64,000 nt of DNA from Zanthoxylum bungeanum (Eukaryota; Streptophyta; Magnoliopsida; Sapindales; Rutaceae), in assembly GCA_019454045.1 (NCBI GenBank), contig SKCR01023431.1, positions 124,001 through 188,000 on the forward strand. The letters run 5' to 3'. Shown piece by piece: positions 1 through 10,720 of this stretch. The notes under the pieces were generated by a model. The model had not been told where the DNA came from. It made no database searches and was given only the letters and a program-made list of their open reading frames with translations. The stretch's first letter is position 1. The number at the start of each line of letters is the position of its first letter. The translations under genes were made by a program, and so were the position numbers.

Positions 1-101
1 CATTGTCGTGATGGTTGGCAGTTGACTATTTTCTTTTTGGGTCTTTTACTATAGTTTTTATATTAGGTAGTGTTTTGTCACGGAATGCCAAATGAGGAGA
101 T
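1..101 (+). other. 3' end of internal region of a plus-strand Sirevirus-like element (E0)
   Basis: These bases match, in reverse orientation, the region next to the 3' LTR of E1 and E2 (around 4051-4140 and 34802-34880). They end in the purine-rich stretch AAATGAGGAGA at 90-100, the expected polypurine tract directly before a 3' LTR. The rest of this element lies outside the window. No coding sequence is visible. Confidence 0.8.
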
Positions 102-1157
102 TGTTAGTTCCATTTTTATTGGCAATATCCGTAACGAAATAAGTTCAATTGATTTTTAATAATTCTTGAAGAACTTGGAGCAATTGGACTGGTATTTGGC
201 AAAGCTGGAGCAATTTAGTTAGTGCTGCGTTCGTTGAAGCATTCGAACGTGTAGCGTTAGTGTCACGTTCGTTGTTGGGTTCGAACGAAATATTTCAGAG
301 AAAAAACGTTCATGGTGTGTTCGAGTAAGCGTTCGAATGAAATATTCCAGAGAGCAAACATTCGTGGTGCGTTCGAGTAAGCATTCGAACGAACCTTTTT
401 CAGAGAGCACGCGTTCGTGGCACGTTCGTGTGACGTTCGAACGTCTGTGCAGAACTGAGTTATTTTGGACGCGTTTTTAACCTAATTCGGTATTGGGAAG
501 CCTCTTTTTTTACCCTACCTAGATAAAGAACATATAGCCATATTCCCTCAGTGTTGAAAACATATTCTCTCAAAGCTGCAAACCTTAATAACCTTTCAAA
601 CTATTTTTTCTCACTTTGAAGACTTCATTGTTTTCCTTCTCTTCGCTTTGTGGTGAAATTGATCTTTATTAAACTATCAACACAAATCAAAACCCAATTT
701 CCTAAACCTTCAGAGTTCTAAAGGAGGAAGATTGCCAGTCAGAGTTCCGACATTCAGAGTTGCAGAGTTGATTCAATCAGAGACTTCAGAGGTTCTAAAG
801 AAAACCGTGGGATACAGACTCGAGGAGTTCTTTGAGTTCTTGCAGTCTAGAGGTATTAGAGTCGGTGGAGTTGCCACCATAGGTCTTTTACTATCACAGT
901 AAGTTTTTCTCTTTGTAATGGATTTGGGCTGATAGTCGAGATACTCGGAGTGGTTTTACTGGCACGAGTTTTCCACTTCGTCAACAAATTACTATGTTAA
1001 TTTGTGTCATTGAATTTATTTTATGCATTGATAAATTACTGCAGTTAGAATTAAGATTGATTGTCAGGAAATCCATAGTAGCAATAGTTAGGACTTGTCT
1101 TGATTATTGTGATAAATTCCGCATAGGGTTAGAACCTTCGATAATTACTAACTTTCA
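102..1157 (+). repeat. 3' LTR of Sirevirus-like element E0
   Basis: The LTR starts TGTTAGTTCC after the polypurine tract and ends ACTTTCA, so it has TG...CA ends. It is the same family as the LTRs at 17383-18422, 33701-34801, 40038-41135 and 44722-45673, but on the opposite strand. The order is the same: TTCGAA-type palindrome array, then a short TATA-proximal region, then the R/U5-like part with the gene-like text around 690-960. The 5 bp after it (CAACT) would be the target duplication, but the partner lies outside the window. Confidence 0.85.
240..443 (+). promoter_or_regulatory. TTCGAA palindrome array in LTR of E0
   Basis: Copies of the core (N)(N)TTCGAA(C/T)G start at 240, 278, 330, 382 and 434. 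The steps are 38, 52, 52 and 52 bp. Half sites of the CGAACG/CGTTCG type lie between them. This is the mirror image of the arrays in the minus-strand LTRs. By analogy with Sirevirus LTRs, where palindrome clusters sit upstream of the TATA box, a regulatory or structural role is likely; no binding protein is known from the sequence. Confidence 0.6.
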
Positions 1158-1438
1158 CAACTCCTTCTTATATTTTTCAGTGACTCTCATAGAAGACAAA
1201 TTCTTACTTGATCGAACATGTTTGAAGTCTCGCAAGTTTTTAACTAAATCTTGCTCAATATACTCACCATTTATATTGAACTTCTCAACCAAATCCTCTT
1301 CAAAAACAACCTTCTTGTCTTGAATGTGACAGGCAAAACCATGTCAATAACATCGTTCTTATAAGCAGTCATTTTTTATAACTTATAAATCAGTGTTTGG
1401 TGTTACTTATAACTTATGAAATTGAATACAGGGACACA
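1158..1438 (-). other. coding-like fragment of unknown origin, left part
   Basis: Between E0 and the Athila-type solo LTR lies about 280 bp. On the minus strand 1324-1160 reads open with an acidic, lysine-rich, coding-like composition (for example VFEEDLVEKFN near its start). I do not recognise the protein. The solo LTR at 1439-3286 splits this stretch from 3292-3697, which also has a coding-like minus-strand segment, so the two may be parts of one older element or gene. Confidence 0.3.
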
Positions 1439-3286
1439 TGACCGGCGTGATCACACACGTATAATGCAAGCGCACGTATCGTTCAAGTAGTATAAAATGA
1501 ATCGATCCCACGAGGACTTAATACCTTAGTTATTAATTTATGAAGCAGAATATTTACGAGTATCTAATAGATTGGTTGTTTGATTGAATGATGACTTTAA
1601 ACTAATACAAGTAAATAAAATAGCGCGAAAGTGAATTAAAGGTAAAATCAATATTACAAAACTATATAGGGTTGTGAATCCTTCCAATACCTTTTAAAGA
1701 TGAAGTGGTTATCTCACGTTTGTGCAATATATTGGTTTATTAACCTGGAACATGAATTTATGCAAAAGCCTCTTCCGATGGTCAGATGCAAATACCTAGT
1801 ATAACCCAATTAATCATTTTCCTATGTCAACCAAGGTATCTGAATTCATTAAGATTAAGTTCCAATTATGGTTACCCCCGCCCGACAGGTATATTCCTAT
1901 CCTGTAAGGAAATCTATTAACGGTTATCTATCCTTAAGGAAGATCGTGGATTATTGAGTCTAAGGCTGAAACCTAAAATCTATTTTCCAAGTTCGTTTTA
2001 AGTTTACCAAATCAATCTGATTAATGGCTAGTTAACAAGAAGCATTAAGCTTAAGGCTCAATAAATAAACCTTTATATTACCCAAACCATAAAATAACCC
2101 TTTATAAACTGGTGATATTAGAATTCATCACAACCCCAGATAACGGGTTTAGTTACAACACATATCTAGGACTAGTAAAAGCTTAAATAAAGTAAATGAC
2201 ATAAAGTAAAAGCTGGAAATTAAAAAGGTAAAATAAACAATAAAGAAAATACTGGGGTTGGAGGATCCACTTTTATTACTTTTAGATATCTCCCTTATTA
2301 TAATATATTAACTTTGCATGACATTACCAACCGACCATATAGGCGGTATCCTGATTAAGTCAAATTTATGATTAATTCCAACCGACCATAAAGGCGGTAT
2401 CCAATTTAGTCAGGTTAAAATCAATTTTATTAAGTCCAACCGACCATAAAGGCGGTATCCCATTAAATCAGGTTTTAAATCATTTATATATTATAATTAA
2501 GGGAGATTAATCTAAATATTAGTAATAAAAGCTTTACATTTAACCCTAGCGAGGGGAATTTACCTTATCATATTGAAAAGTAAAATAAGGACTCAAAAGT
2601 AAAGAAAAGAAATAACTATTGCGTAAAATAAATAAAATTAAATACAGAAAGCTGTAAATAAACAAACAAGATACAATCTTCTTAGTATTCTTAAGGAATT
2701 CCCCAGAAGAATGTATGAATTTTCCTTCTGATTTCAGCCTCTATTTATAGAAAAAAATATCGCCCGCGCGTCGCGATGCAGAGAATGACGCGTCGTTGAT
2801 TAAACGAGATCGTGACACGTGGCATCAGTAGCGTCGGCATCTGAATTATTGATTTGGCGTCGCGACGCTGACGTCAATAATGACGTGTACTATCGGTAGC
2901 ATGGGATGATGATACGTGTCCGGCACACGTTAGCACAATTTCAGTGATGTTGACACGTGGCAGAAACATGTTAGCAAGTGCGTATGTTAGCAAGTCTGCT
3001 ATGATTTTGACACATGTCTGGCACACGTTAGCAGCGTATGATAGCATTCGCCATATTTTAGCACGACGTATTTTAGCAAATAGTGCATTTTAGCAGGAAA
3101 TTTACATTTTTGCCATTTTTATCCGTTTTTCGCTGTTTTAGCCCCGAATTGCTTCCAGAGAGTCCTGTTATTTTAGTTATCTATAAAATAACACAAAACA
3201 CATCAAAATATTCACAAAACTCAAGAAAACTATACAAAATATTAAGTAAAAGAGACGGTAAATATTGATATATTTACAGCTTATCA
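1439..3286 (-). mobile_element. Athila-type solo LTR (copy 1)
   Basis: The segment starts TGACCGGCG and ends GCTTATCA, and is flanked by a perfect 5 bp duplication ACACA (1434-1438 and 3287-3291). It is the reverse complement of the repeats at 41731-43608 and 49517-50677. The text AAGTCCTCGTGGGATCGAT near one end (here at 1507-1525 in reverse) and the GCGCTTGCG motif are common in plant Athila-like Ty3/gypsy LTRs. With only one LTR and a clean duplication it is a solo LTR left by unequal recombination. It contains three spaced copies of the subrepeat CCAACCGACCATAxAGGCGG at about 2327-2460. Confidence 0.8.
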
Positions 3287-3291
3287 ACACA

Positions 3292-3697
3292 CAATAAACA
3301 ATTCTCTATACTCAAGCGGGGAGGAGGTGAATTGAGCAATGACCTAAATTTACGGAATTGAAATCTTTGTCGATTTTATGCTTCTAAGTTAATAACTTTA
3401 CCAATTGAACTTATCAATCAATTTCTCAATCATAATATATCACGTGAGGGAATAATCTTTTTGGTCAAAGCTTTTCCACGCGCATTCTTAATTGACTTTC
3501 CTTTCTTTTGCATCTCAATGCCAATAAGAAATCAGCATGCTCCTGTTGAATCTTGGTAAACCATTCAGAATGCTCATGCACCATCTTATTCATGAATTCT
3601 TCTCTTGTTTGTGTTTGTTTTCTTTCCAATTCCTACAAATAATAATGAGAAAAATTACTAAATTAACTTTAATAATAATCACTTTCTAAATTACTGC
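3292..3697 (-). other. coding-like fragment of unknown origin, right part
   Basis: On the minus strand 3634-3480 is open and rich in E, K, H and Q (motifs EEFMNKMVHEHSEWF and QQEHADFLLAL), resembling a coiled-coil segment of a transposon protein. I cannot assign it. The remaining bases are AT-rich. The stretch ends abruptly at 3698 where the truncated LTR of E1 begins. Confidence 0.3.
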
Positions 3698-4050
3698 CAC
3701 AACGCGTTCAGATGTGACTGGCGTTCGAACGCTTACTCAAAAGCTGCACGAACGCGCGCCTACTGGAAAGACTCATTCAAACGCCATTCGAACGCACCAT
3801 GAACGAATGCTCTCTGGAATGTCCCCGTTCGAACGTGACTCGAACGTTTGCTCTCTGAAATGTGTCGTTCGAACCCAATGTAGAACGTGCCACTAACGCC
3901 ACACGTTCGAATGCCTAAACGAACGCGTCACTAACGAATATGCTTCAGCTTTGCAAAAACCAGTCCAATTGCTCCAAGTACTATAAGATAAATTACAACT
4001 CAATTGAACTTGTTTTGTCACGGGCATTGAGAATAAAAATGGAACTAACA
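3698..4050 (-). repeat. truncated 3' LTR of element E1
   Basis: Only the first 350 bp (in element orientation) of the LTR remain: from the palindrome array to the terminal TGTTAGTTCC (ends at 4050). The TATA box and the whole R/U5 part present in the partner LTR (17383-18422) are missing. The array palindromes start at 3722, 3774, 3826, 3866 and 3904; the 40 bp third step reflects an 11 bp deletion compared with the other LTR (51 bp there). Directly to the right, 4051-4064 is the complement of a polypurine tract, which identifies this as the 3' LTR. Confidence 0.75.
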
Positions 4051-4683
4051 ATCTCCTCATTTGGTATTCTGTGACAAAACACTATCTAATACAAAGACTA
4101 TGGTAATAGACCCGAAAAGAAAAAATAGTCAACTATCAACCATCAAAACAGTGACTTATTACGTTAGGACTCGATCTAATACCTATTAGAGTAGCCTTGA
4201 AAATAATGACACTTCAGTAACAAACCTGCTTATCTGAAACATCCACAAACAACAATATACCGTGAAAAGCATTGGGATTATCAAGTCTAACATAAAGCAG
4301 ATGCATGTACAAGTAGATATCATTCTCCCCCTTAATATAGAATTGGGATAATCTACGCTACTAGTTACTACTCCCCCTTTTTGTCACGAAATGACAAAGG
4401 ATAAGAACAAAACTTACTCCCCCTCACTAACAGGCCCATACACTTAGCATAAGAACAAACGAGAAGTAAACAGGAAAAAGAATTATCTGAAAGCAGGCAA
4501 ATAAGAACGATCATTAACCAATGTCATTCAAAATAAAGCAAGTTTTCAAGATATAGCAATGGTCAGAAATAGTTCGCAAAAACAAATACAAGATAGATAA
4601 GAACAACACATCAAGCTACAACAAGGATCCCTAAACAGACGACCTCCCCCTAAGTCTAATAAGTCTTCTGAAACGAAGCAAGG
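4051..4683 (-). other. E1 3' non-coding region
   Basis: Non-coding segment between the end of the second ORF and the 3' LTR, matching 34802-35467 of E2 and 45674-46380 of E4. It contains several short purine-rich runs on the minus strand (for example opposite ACTCCCCCTTTTTGTCACG at 4369-4387 and opposite 4421-4428). Repeated polypurine tracts upstream of the 3' LTR are a described Sirevirus trait. Confidence 0.6.
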
Positions 4684-5056
4684 CTAGGAGGCTGACTCCG
4701 AACTGTCAGAAAGACTCTCGTCGTCAGAGTCACCATGAGTATCCGTAAAATGCCGTTCAAACTGAGTCTCCAAGCGGAAAACAGAAGTACGGATCTCGGA
4801 TTGGCCTCCGAAAAACAGCTGAAGCTGAGCCATGATAGTCACCTGAGAGTCTAATATGCGCTGATAAAAATCCGGAGGAGGACCAACGGAAGATGAGGAG
4901 GCAGATGCTGAGGCTGGAGAGCAGCAGATGAAGCAGAAACGGGATCAGCAGCTGGTGGGGGAGAAGGCTCACGAGCATGTGCAGGGAGTTGAGCGGCTCC
5001 TGAGGACACAGTCTGACGTCCAATGGGCTTCAAGAGAGGAAGCAGATGATCATGCA
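4684..5056 (-). pseudogene. E1 second ORF, C-terminal part (plant transposon domain protein)
   Basis: This is the tail of the protein found more completely in E2 (35468-36555). The segment starting LLPLLKPIGRQTVSSG matches the E2 text LPLLKPIGRQTVSAG, followed by a Pro/Ala/Ser-rich linker. A frame change then leads into a helical tail with DFYQRILDSQ and a final Ser/Asp/Glu-rich stretch ending at a TAG at 4686-4684. The upstream part of the ORF continues at 10265, beyond the LARD insertion; the insertion target ATGCA is duplicated on both sides (5052-5056 and 10260-10264). Confidence 0.65.
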
Positions 5057-5667
5057 TGTAGACACTGGTTTTCACCCGAGGTCCACAATCGAGATTTCGT
5101 TGAGATGGGGGCACTGGCGATCCTGCAAAACAAATGTAGAGTGAGCGGAGTAGACTACCACCCACCGGTGTGGTGGGTGCCGGGGCACTCCGACGCCCAA
5201 GTCAGTAAAGGGACTAAAGAAAGTAGTAGAAGGTAGGTCAAAGTAAGATACTACCTTGAGCTTCGTAGGATGCCGTGAGGGCGGTATAGCAGGTATGGTG
5301 ACTTTTGTCAAAGTCCCAGAGCTATGAGTAGGAGAGCTCGAAATTGGATCCCCTTCCTCTTGGAGTCATGTTCCTTAAATATCCATGGTGTAGTAACGTG
5401 TGCCTTTATTGATTGTCTTTTGATTATTTGCCCGTTTAGAACACAGTAACAGTCAACTTAATGAAGTGCCATTACTGCTTGCAGGTTGGAACGGATGGCT
5501 TGTGGGTGGCATTAATGAGCCTGGGCGCTACGTGGCTCCACATTGGGCTTGGGCTTATGAATCTCTAGGCCACGATTCACTTTAATCATCGGGCTTCCTT
5601 CTGAGGTAGAAACTTGGGCCTGGAGTAAAAGGACAAAATTGCCCTTGGCCCAAATTTGGCCCGTACA
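5057..5667 (-). repeat. 3' LTR of LARD A
   Basis: Starts TGTAGACACTGG and ends GCCCGTACA. It is nearly identical to 9649-10259. The visible differences are a 2-base length change near 5143-5153, compensated by another near 5284. Confidence 0.9.
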
Positions 5668-5789
5668 GTTTGTCCCCTACTCTCTAAGTCAAGGAGTCCT
5701 TGGCTTGGAGAGTATTTGACGCATGGGTCGCGTGGGATGATGTCATATTATGTTGGTGTACTCGAGCGTTGATGCTGCCTTCTGATTGA

Positions 5790-6790
5790 ACCAAACAAAT
5801 GTCAAGTTATCAACTTGACTCTACAAGAGCCATTGGGGAAGTACCCAATCAATTGGACCCGATGAAGGTCAGAATATTAGTCATACGACATGTGTATGTC
5901 GACAACTTGACTCTACATGAGTCCGTGGGGGATGTCCCCGGTCGACTGGACTTGATGAGTCCCAGGAGGATATGAGTCATACGACATGTGTATGTCTACA
6001 ACTTGACTCTACATGAGTCCGTGGGGGATGACCCCGGTCGACTGGACTTGATGAGTCCCAGGAGGATATGAGTCATACGACATGTGTATGTCTACAACTT
6101 GACTCTACATGAGTCCGTGGGGGATGACCCTGGTCGACTGGACTTGATGAGTCCAGGAGGATATGAGTCATACGACATGTGTATGTCTACAACTTGACTC
6201 TAGATGAGTCCGTGGGGGATGACCCCGGTCGACTGGACTTGATGAGTCCAGGAGGATATGAGTCATACGACATGTGTATGTCGACAACTTGACTCTACAC
6301 GAGTCGATGGGGGATGTCCCCGGTCGACTGAACCAGATGAGGTTCAGGATATAAGTCATACGACATGTGTATGTCTACAACTTGACTCTACATGAGTCCA
6401 TGGGGGATGTCCCGGGTCGACTGAACCAGATGAGGGTTCAGGAGTTTATTTGACTCGACATGAGTCCGTGGGGGATGTCCCCGGTCGACTGAACCAGATG
6501 AGGTTCAAGATATAAGTCATACGACATGTGTATGTCTACAACTTGACTCTACACGAGTCGATGGGGGATGTCCCGGGTCGACTGAACCAGATGAGGGTTC
6601 AGGAGTTTATTTGACTCGACATGAGTCCGTGGGGGATGTCCCCGGTCGACTGAACCAGATGAGGTTCAGGATATAAGTCATACGACATGTGTATGTCTAC
6701 AACTTGACTCTACATGAGTCCATGGGGGATGTCCCGGGTCGACTGAACCAGATGAGGGTTCATGAGTTTATTTGACTCGTGAGCATACAT
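5790..6790. repeat. tandem repeat array of about 95 bp units in LARD A
   Basis: The anchor GTCATACGACATGTGTATGT starts at 5880, 5976, 6072, 6167, 6262, 6355, 6516 and 6677. The spacings are 96, 96, 95, 95, 93, 161 and 161 bp. The change from about 95 to 161 bp marks a second, higher-order unit made of one full plus one partial unit. Each unit carries an imperfect inverted repeat (CATAC...GTATG), a TCGAC/GTCGAC motif and a purine run GTGGGGGATG. No reading frame persists through the units, so the array is probably structural. Confidence 0.85.
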
Positions 6791-6928
6791 CTTTATACTT
6801 GTCGACTGATGCTCTTCCAAATTAGGAACATTCATAGTGTCGAATGAGAGCTTATTGCCAGAACTTGATGATGGTGACTCGTTGATGAGCCTAAATGAAA
6901 CTGCAATAGCTGTTGATACATCCTCCAT
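6710..6928 (-). other. possible captured gene fragment in LARD A
   Basis: A 72-codon minus-strand ORF begins MEDVSTAIAVSFRLIN and runs into the tandem array, which supplies its last third. The start is preceded by CACCTAAG, which could be the end of an intron or leader. The first residues loosely recall the N-terminus of plant clade A protein phosphatases 2C, but this rests on a short match from memory and may be chance. If real it is a captured first exon, not a working gene. Confidence 0.2.
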
Positions 6929-6929
6929 C

Positions 6930-9648
6930 TTAGGTGAGTCATAGTTTATAATCCAACCTTTGTTGCTTTCGGGAGTTGGAAAGCCACTTTTGTGACGTCG
7001 TTTCCTTCTTCTATCATTACTCCTCTGCCCTTATTCTGCTGGGAATATCCATGGCTTGAATTTACACAACTCGCGAGTGGCCCATGCGTAGCTAAGCAAT
7101 TTGAAGCAGCCCTCAAGCCAATAGGCCACAAAACAAACAAACAACTGGGAGCCCAACATCCAATTTTTTAACCGAAATACAGAAGCACCAAACAACAAAC
7201 TCCCACATCGGTCATTGCAAAGGAAAGACTCTAAGCATGATAACAAAAACTACCCCAAACCAATTTTTGACCGTGAAAATCAGAACACCAAACTCCCACA
7301 TCGGCCATTGCAAAGGCAACATTCTGAGATTAACAAAAGACTATCCCACATCAATTCCAGAGAAATCCTAGGAGCAAATTAGCATCCCACCTCGCCAAAC
7401 TACAAACCCCGGAGAGAAGCCAAGCTCAAATCAGCTACATCCAGTCAACTCAAGTTCCATATCTGCCTGATTGCTTCTGGAAAAATGGTACGCCATTACC
7501 CAAAGAACACAGTCTGCATCTAATAGCTCCCAAAATCTCATCCACAACTCGTTCGTACCAGACATAGTAGACCAATGCTGCCAAAGTTATTCTAGCAGTC
7601 ACTCCAAAAAGATCCCCATTCTTTTTCAATCTGATCGTCGCCCCATAGTGATTTCTTCACGTCTATGCTAAGCCGACAAGCTCTCTCCACAAGGTCTGCT
7701 GCATCTTCAAATTATTTATGATATATTGCTTTCTCACTGGTAGAGGACATCCATGGCGCTCTGGTCTCCCCTTTTGGCCAACAAATTGACTCGAAACTTC
7801 TGGATCTCGCTCTTCACGCCCTGCTGGATCTTCACCTTTGGTACTGCTCTCACAATCTTACTAGAATCCACGCCTACTGATGATCCCTAGCCCTTACCAG
7901 ATGGAAGACTGATTGATCACCTCTGGCAGAATCGACGATCCTCCGTAGCCAATAGGAGCAGGGTAAGACAAATTGGGATTAGGATTTGGCGGGGGTAAGT
8001 GGATGCGTTTGTCCCCAATCTTGGTGAAGGATGATTCATCTCAAGTGCCCTTGGTGTCTTCAATCTCTTTGGATGCGTTCTTGGTGGCTTCAAGCTTGGT
8101 GGTAGTGTGCTTCACGTGATGTAAATGCTTGATTCGACATTTTCATGTCGCGTGGTTCTTCGTTAGCACTGTTGGTAGTGATGACATGGTGTTTGTGGGC
8201 TCCTACGCTTCTCGATTTCAACCTGCTTTAGGTTTCATTGGAGATGTCTGTTGTGATATGGATTCCTATGCTTCTAGGCTGCTTAGGAGGCTTGGTGAGC
8301 TGGCTTCGGTTTCTACTTATTGGATCAGTATGCGCTGGTCCTTGAAGTATGGGCTGTTTGCTGGAAAAGGTAGTATGGGCCGTCGCTTTTGTTGTAGACT
8401 GCGGCATTCGCCTATCTCGTGGGGGATAAGTTTTGTTGTTAATGGCAACTTTGACTCTGAGCATATCTCCACGTGCTTTGGGATTTAGGCCTTTGATTAA
8501 TTGGCAAATGTGCCTTTTTTTTTTTTTTATATTTCACTTGGGCTTGTAAATTTTAGCGTGGCTTCTTGGGCTGGATCTCGTGAGATTCCTTCTTGTAAGT
8601 TTGAGAGTGGTCCTCTGTGCTTGGCAGCTTGGGCCTAAATTCAGATTTGGTTGTTCCTCAATTCATTTTTTTAAAACTTAGATGCCCCCTGTCTCAGCTG
8701 GATTATTGTCGTGTGGGATTATTGTCGCATGTGTAATGGGTTTGGTGATGGGCTTTATCATAGAATGCGTTTGCGTGTGGACATGGGCAGCATGTGGTGG
8801 GGGGCTTTCTTCGAGCGGAGCATTTTCTTTAAAATAGGTCTACTGCCTCAATATGTCAAGTGAGACACTCACCACATAACGAATCTTCACAAGTGTTAAT
8901 TGGAGCATCTTTATTGAGCCGAGTCTACATTATTGTAGTGTCGGAAGGTGTTTCTGCCTCTAGCTATAGTTCTTCCTTATTGTGCGGGGGCGGAACCGCA
9001 ACCAACTAGCTATGACTTCTTCCATTTCAGGTCAAATGAGATCTTGACAAGTGACAAGCCTTATGTGTGGAGTGTCGAATTGAATCTCAAGCAAATGACA
9101 AGTTATATATATAATAATGACAATTGGGACATCCTCTACAATACACTAATGTCTAGTGGAAGATCCCTTACTAGTCTTATGCCACACATTGTAAATGTCG
9201 ACTGAGACATCCATAAAAAGTCTGAGACTATAAATTGTAATGTCATCTATGACGTCTAGGATATGTCCCAAGCTGCACATTAACGTCCAATGGGACATCC
9301 CTAACAAGTCTCATGTTTTACGAATTTCGATTGGGACATTCTTAAAAAGTGCAAGCCATACCTGGTAATTGACTGGGATATCCACGCCAAGACTTTATTC
9401 GGGTATTGTCGACTGGGACACCGTCTTCATGCCAAGTACTCGTTCCTTATAGAAGTCCATGAGATACAACCCAATCTCGTAGTATGGAGCTGAAGGCAAT
9501 CCACGCGTTCTAAGGAAGATGACCTCCATTACACATGTAGTGAGAAGTTGATGACAATCAACCCATGAATCGTTATGTGTGAAAGGGTCGTAGATAGAGA
9601 TGTCTTTGCTTGCTAAAAATCGCTAGGGCCCCACGGTGGGCGCCAAAT
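6930..9648. other. internal region of LARD A, mostly non-coding
   Basis: No gag or pol domain is visible. Two direct copies of CTCCCACATCGGxCATTGCA start at about 7200 and 7289. A minus-strand stretch around 7480-7610 resembles the C-terminal region of a LINE reverse transcriptase (listed separately). Between 9190 and 9420 diverged repeats around GACTGGGACATC recur about every 80 bp. The open frame at 8129-8488 has no recognisable domain. Confidence 0.5.
7480..7610 (-). pseudogene. LINE reverse transcriptase C-terminal (zf-RVT-like) fragment
   Basis: On the minus strand, near 7600-7520, the translation reads TLAALVYYVWYERVV and continues EILGAIRCRLCSL. This fits the pattern of the zf-RVT tail of plant L1-type LINEs, where a leucine/alanine run, then Y-x-x-W-x-E-R-N and a helical stretch of basic residues occur. 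It is short, out of frame on both sides and inside LARD A, so it is a captured or nested remnant. The family call is from motif memory only. Confidence 0.35.
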
Positions 9649-10259
9649 TGTAGACACTGGTTTTCACCCGAGGTCCACAATCGAGATTTCGTTGAGATGG
9701 GGGCACTGGCGATCCTGCAAAACAAATGTAGAGTGAGCGGGAGTAGACTACCCACCGGTGTGGTGGGTGCCGGGGCACTCCGACGCCCAAGTCAGTAAAG
9801 GGACTAAAGAAAGTAGTAGAAGGTAGGTCAAAGTAAGATACTACCTTGAGCTTCGTAGGATGCCGTGAGGGCGGTAGATAGCAGGTATGGTGACTTTTGT
9901 CAAAGTCCCAGAGCTATGAGTAGGAGAGCTCGAAATTGGATCCCCTTCCTCTTGGAGTCATGTTCCTTAAATATCCATGGTGTAGTAACGTGTGCCTTTA
10001 TTGATTGTCTTTTGATTATTTGCCCGTTTAGAACACAGTAACAGTCAACTTAATGAAGTGCCATTACTGCTTGCAGGTTGGAACGGATGGCTTGTGGGTG
10101 GCATTAATGAGCCTGGGCGCTACGTGGCTCCACATTGGGCTTGGGCTTATGAATCTCTAGGCCACGATTCACTTTAATCATCGGGCTTCCTTCTGAGGTA
10201 GAAACTTGGGCCTGGAGTAAAAGGACAAAATTGCCCTTGGCCCAAATTTGGCCCGTACA
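9649..10259 (-). repeat. 5' LTR of LARD A
   Basis: Starts TGTAGACACTGG and ends GCCCGTACA, followed by the target duplication ATGCA (10260-10264). The primer-site-like motif lies directly to its left (9627-9648), which marks this as the 5' LTR of a minus-strand element. Confidence 0.9.
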
Positions 10260-10264
10260 ATGCA

Positions 10265-10720
10265 TAAAGTCTGAAATCAAGGACGAGATGATCCGGCGGA
10301 TGAGGCATCCGTAAGGAAGGGTGTGTGCTGAAAAAGAAGAGGTGCGGATACGAATCATCTCGCGTAAAATGACATCGAGGATGTCAATGGACAGCCAATG
10401 CTCGATGGCGTAGAGGAAAGCAATCCTGGAGATGGGTTGAGTGTTAACATGGGATTTAGGCCACAGGTTGTGACACACGATCCGGTTAAGCAATTGATAG
10501 AACGACAGCAAAGTAGCAATGATAATCGTGCCACCAATGAACAGATGATGCTGGCCAGAGAAAACGTCCAAAATAAGCTGATCAGAAGGGCCTTGATTAG
10601 ACGACCAATGATACTGGGGATATGACACCTCAATGATGGCGAGAACCCGAGATAAGACTGAGGTGTCAATATCCAGGTGGTGGCCACGAATAAACACGAA
10701 GAATGATAGGAGTAACCACC
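10265..10720 (-). pseudogene. E1 second ORF, central part (plant transposon domain protein)
   Basis: Minus-strand translation from about 10700 reads FVFIRGHHLDIDTSVLSRVL and continues to RIISSLISDFMHC, where LARD A cuts in. It aligns closely with E2 residues in 36271-35840 (RGHYLDIDPSVLSRIL, NLWPKSHVNTQP, LPYGCLIRRIIS). This is the core of the domain annotated in plants as a putative plant transposon protein (Transposase_32-like). Its N-terminal part lies beyond the solo LTR, at 13722-13463. The junction is out of frame, and the start residues shown by the longest open frame here belong to the inserted LTR, not to the gene. Confidence 0.65.

Larger units (their letters stand above)
5057..10259 (-). 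mobile_element. LARD-type non-autonomous LTR retrotransposon A
   Basis: Two 611 bp LTRs (5057-5667 and 9649-10259) with TG...CA ends flank about 4.0 kb. A 5 bp target duplication ATGCA is present. Next to the right LTR, 9627-9648 reads on the minus strand as TTTGGCGCCCACCGTGGGGC, a primer-site-like motif of plant Ty3/gypsy elements, and a purine-rich tract lies next to the left LTR, so the element is on the minus strand. The LTRs differ by only a few small indels, so the insertion is young. The interior has no gag or pol; it holds a tandem array and possible captured fragments. Confidence 0.85.

Noticed and set aside
240..443. TTCGAA arrays as a CRISPR array
   Set aside because: The units vary in sequence, the spacers are similar to each other, there are no cas genes, and the setting is a plant LTR.
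8129..8488. 119-codon plus-strand ORF in LARD A
   Set aside because: No recognisable motif, opposite to the element orientation, and a comparable frame exists on the other strand.
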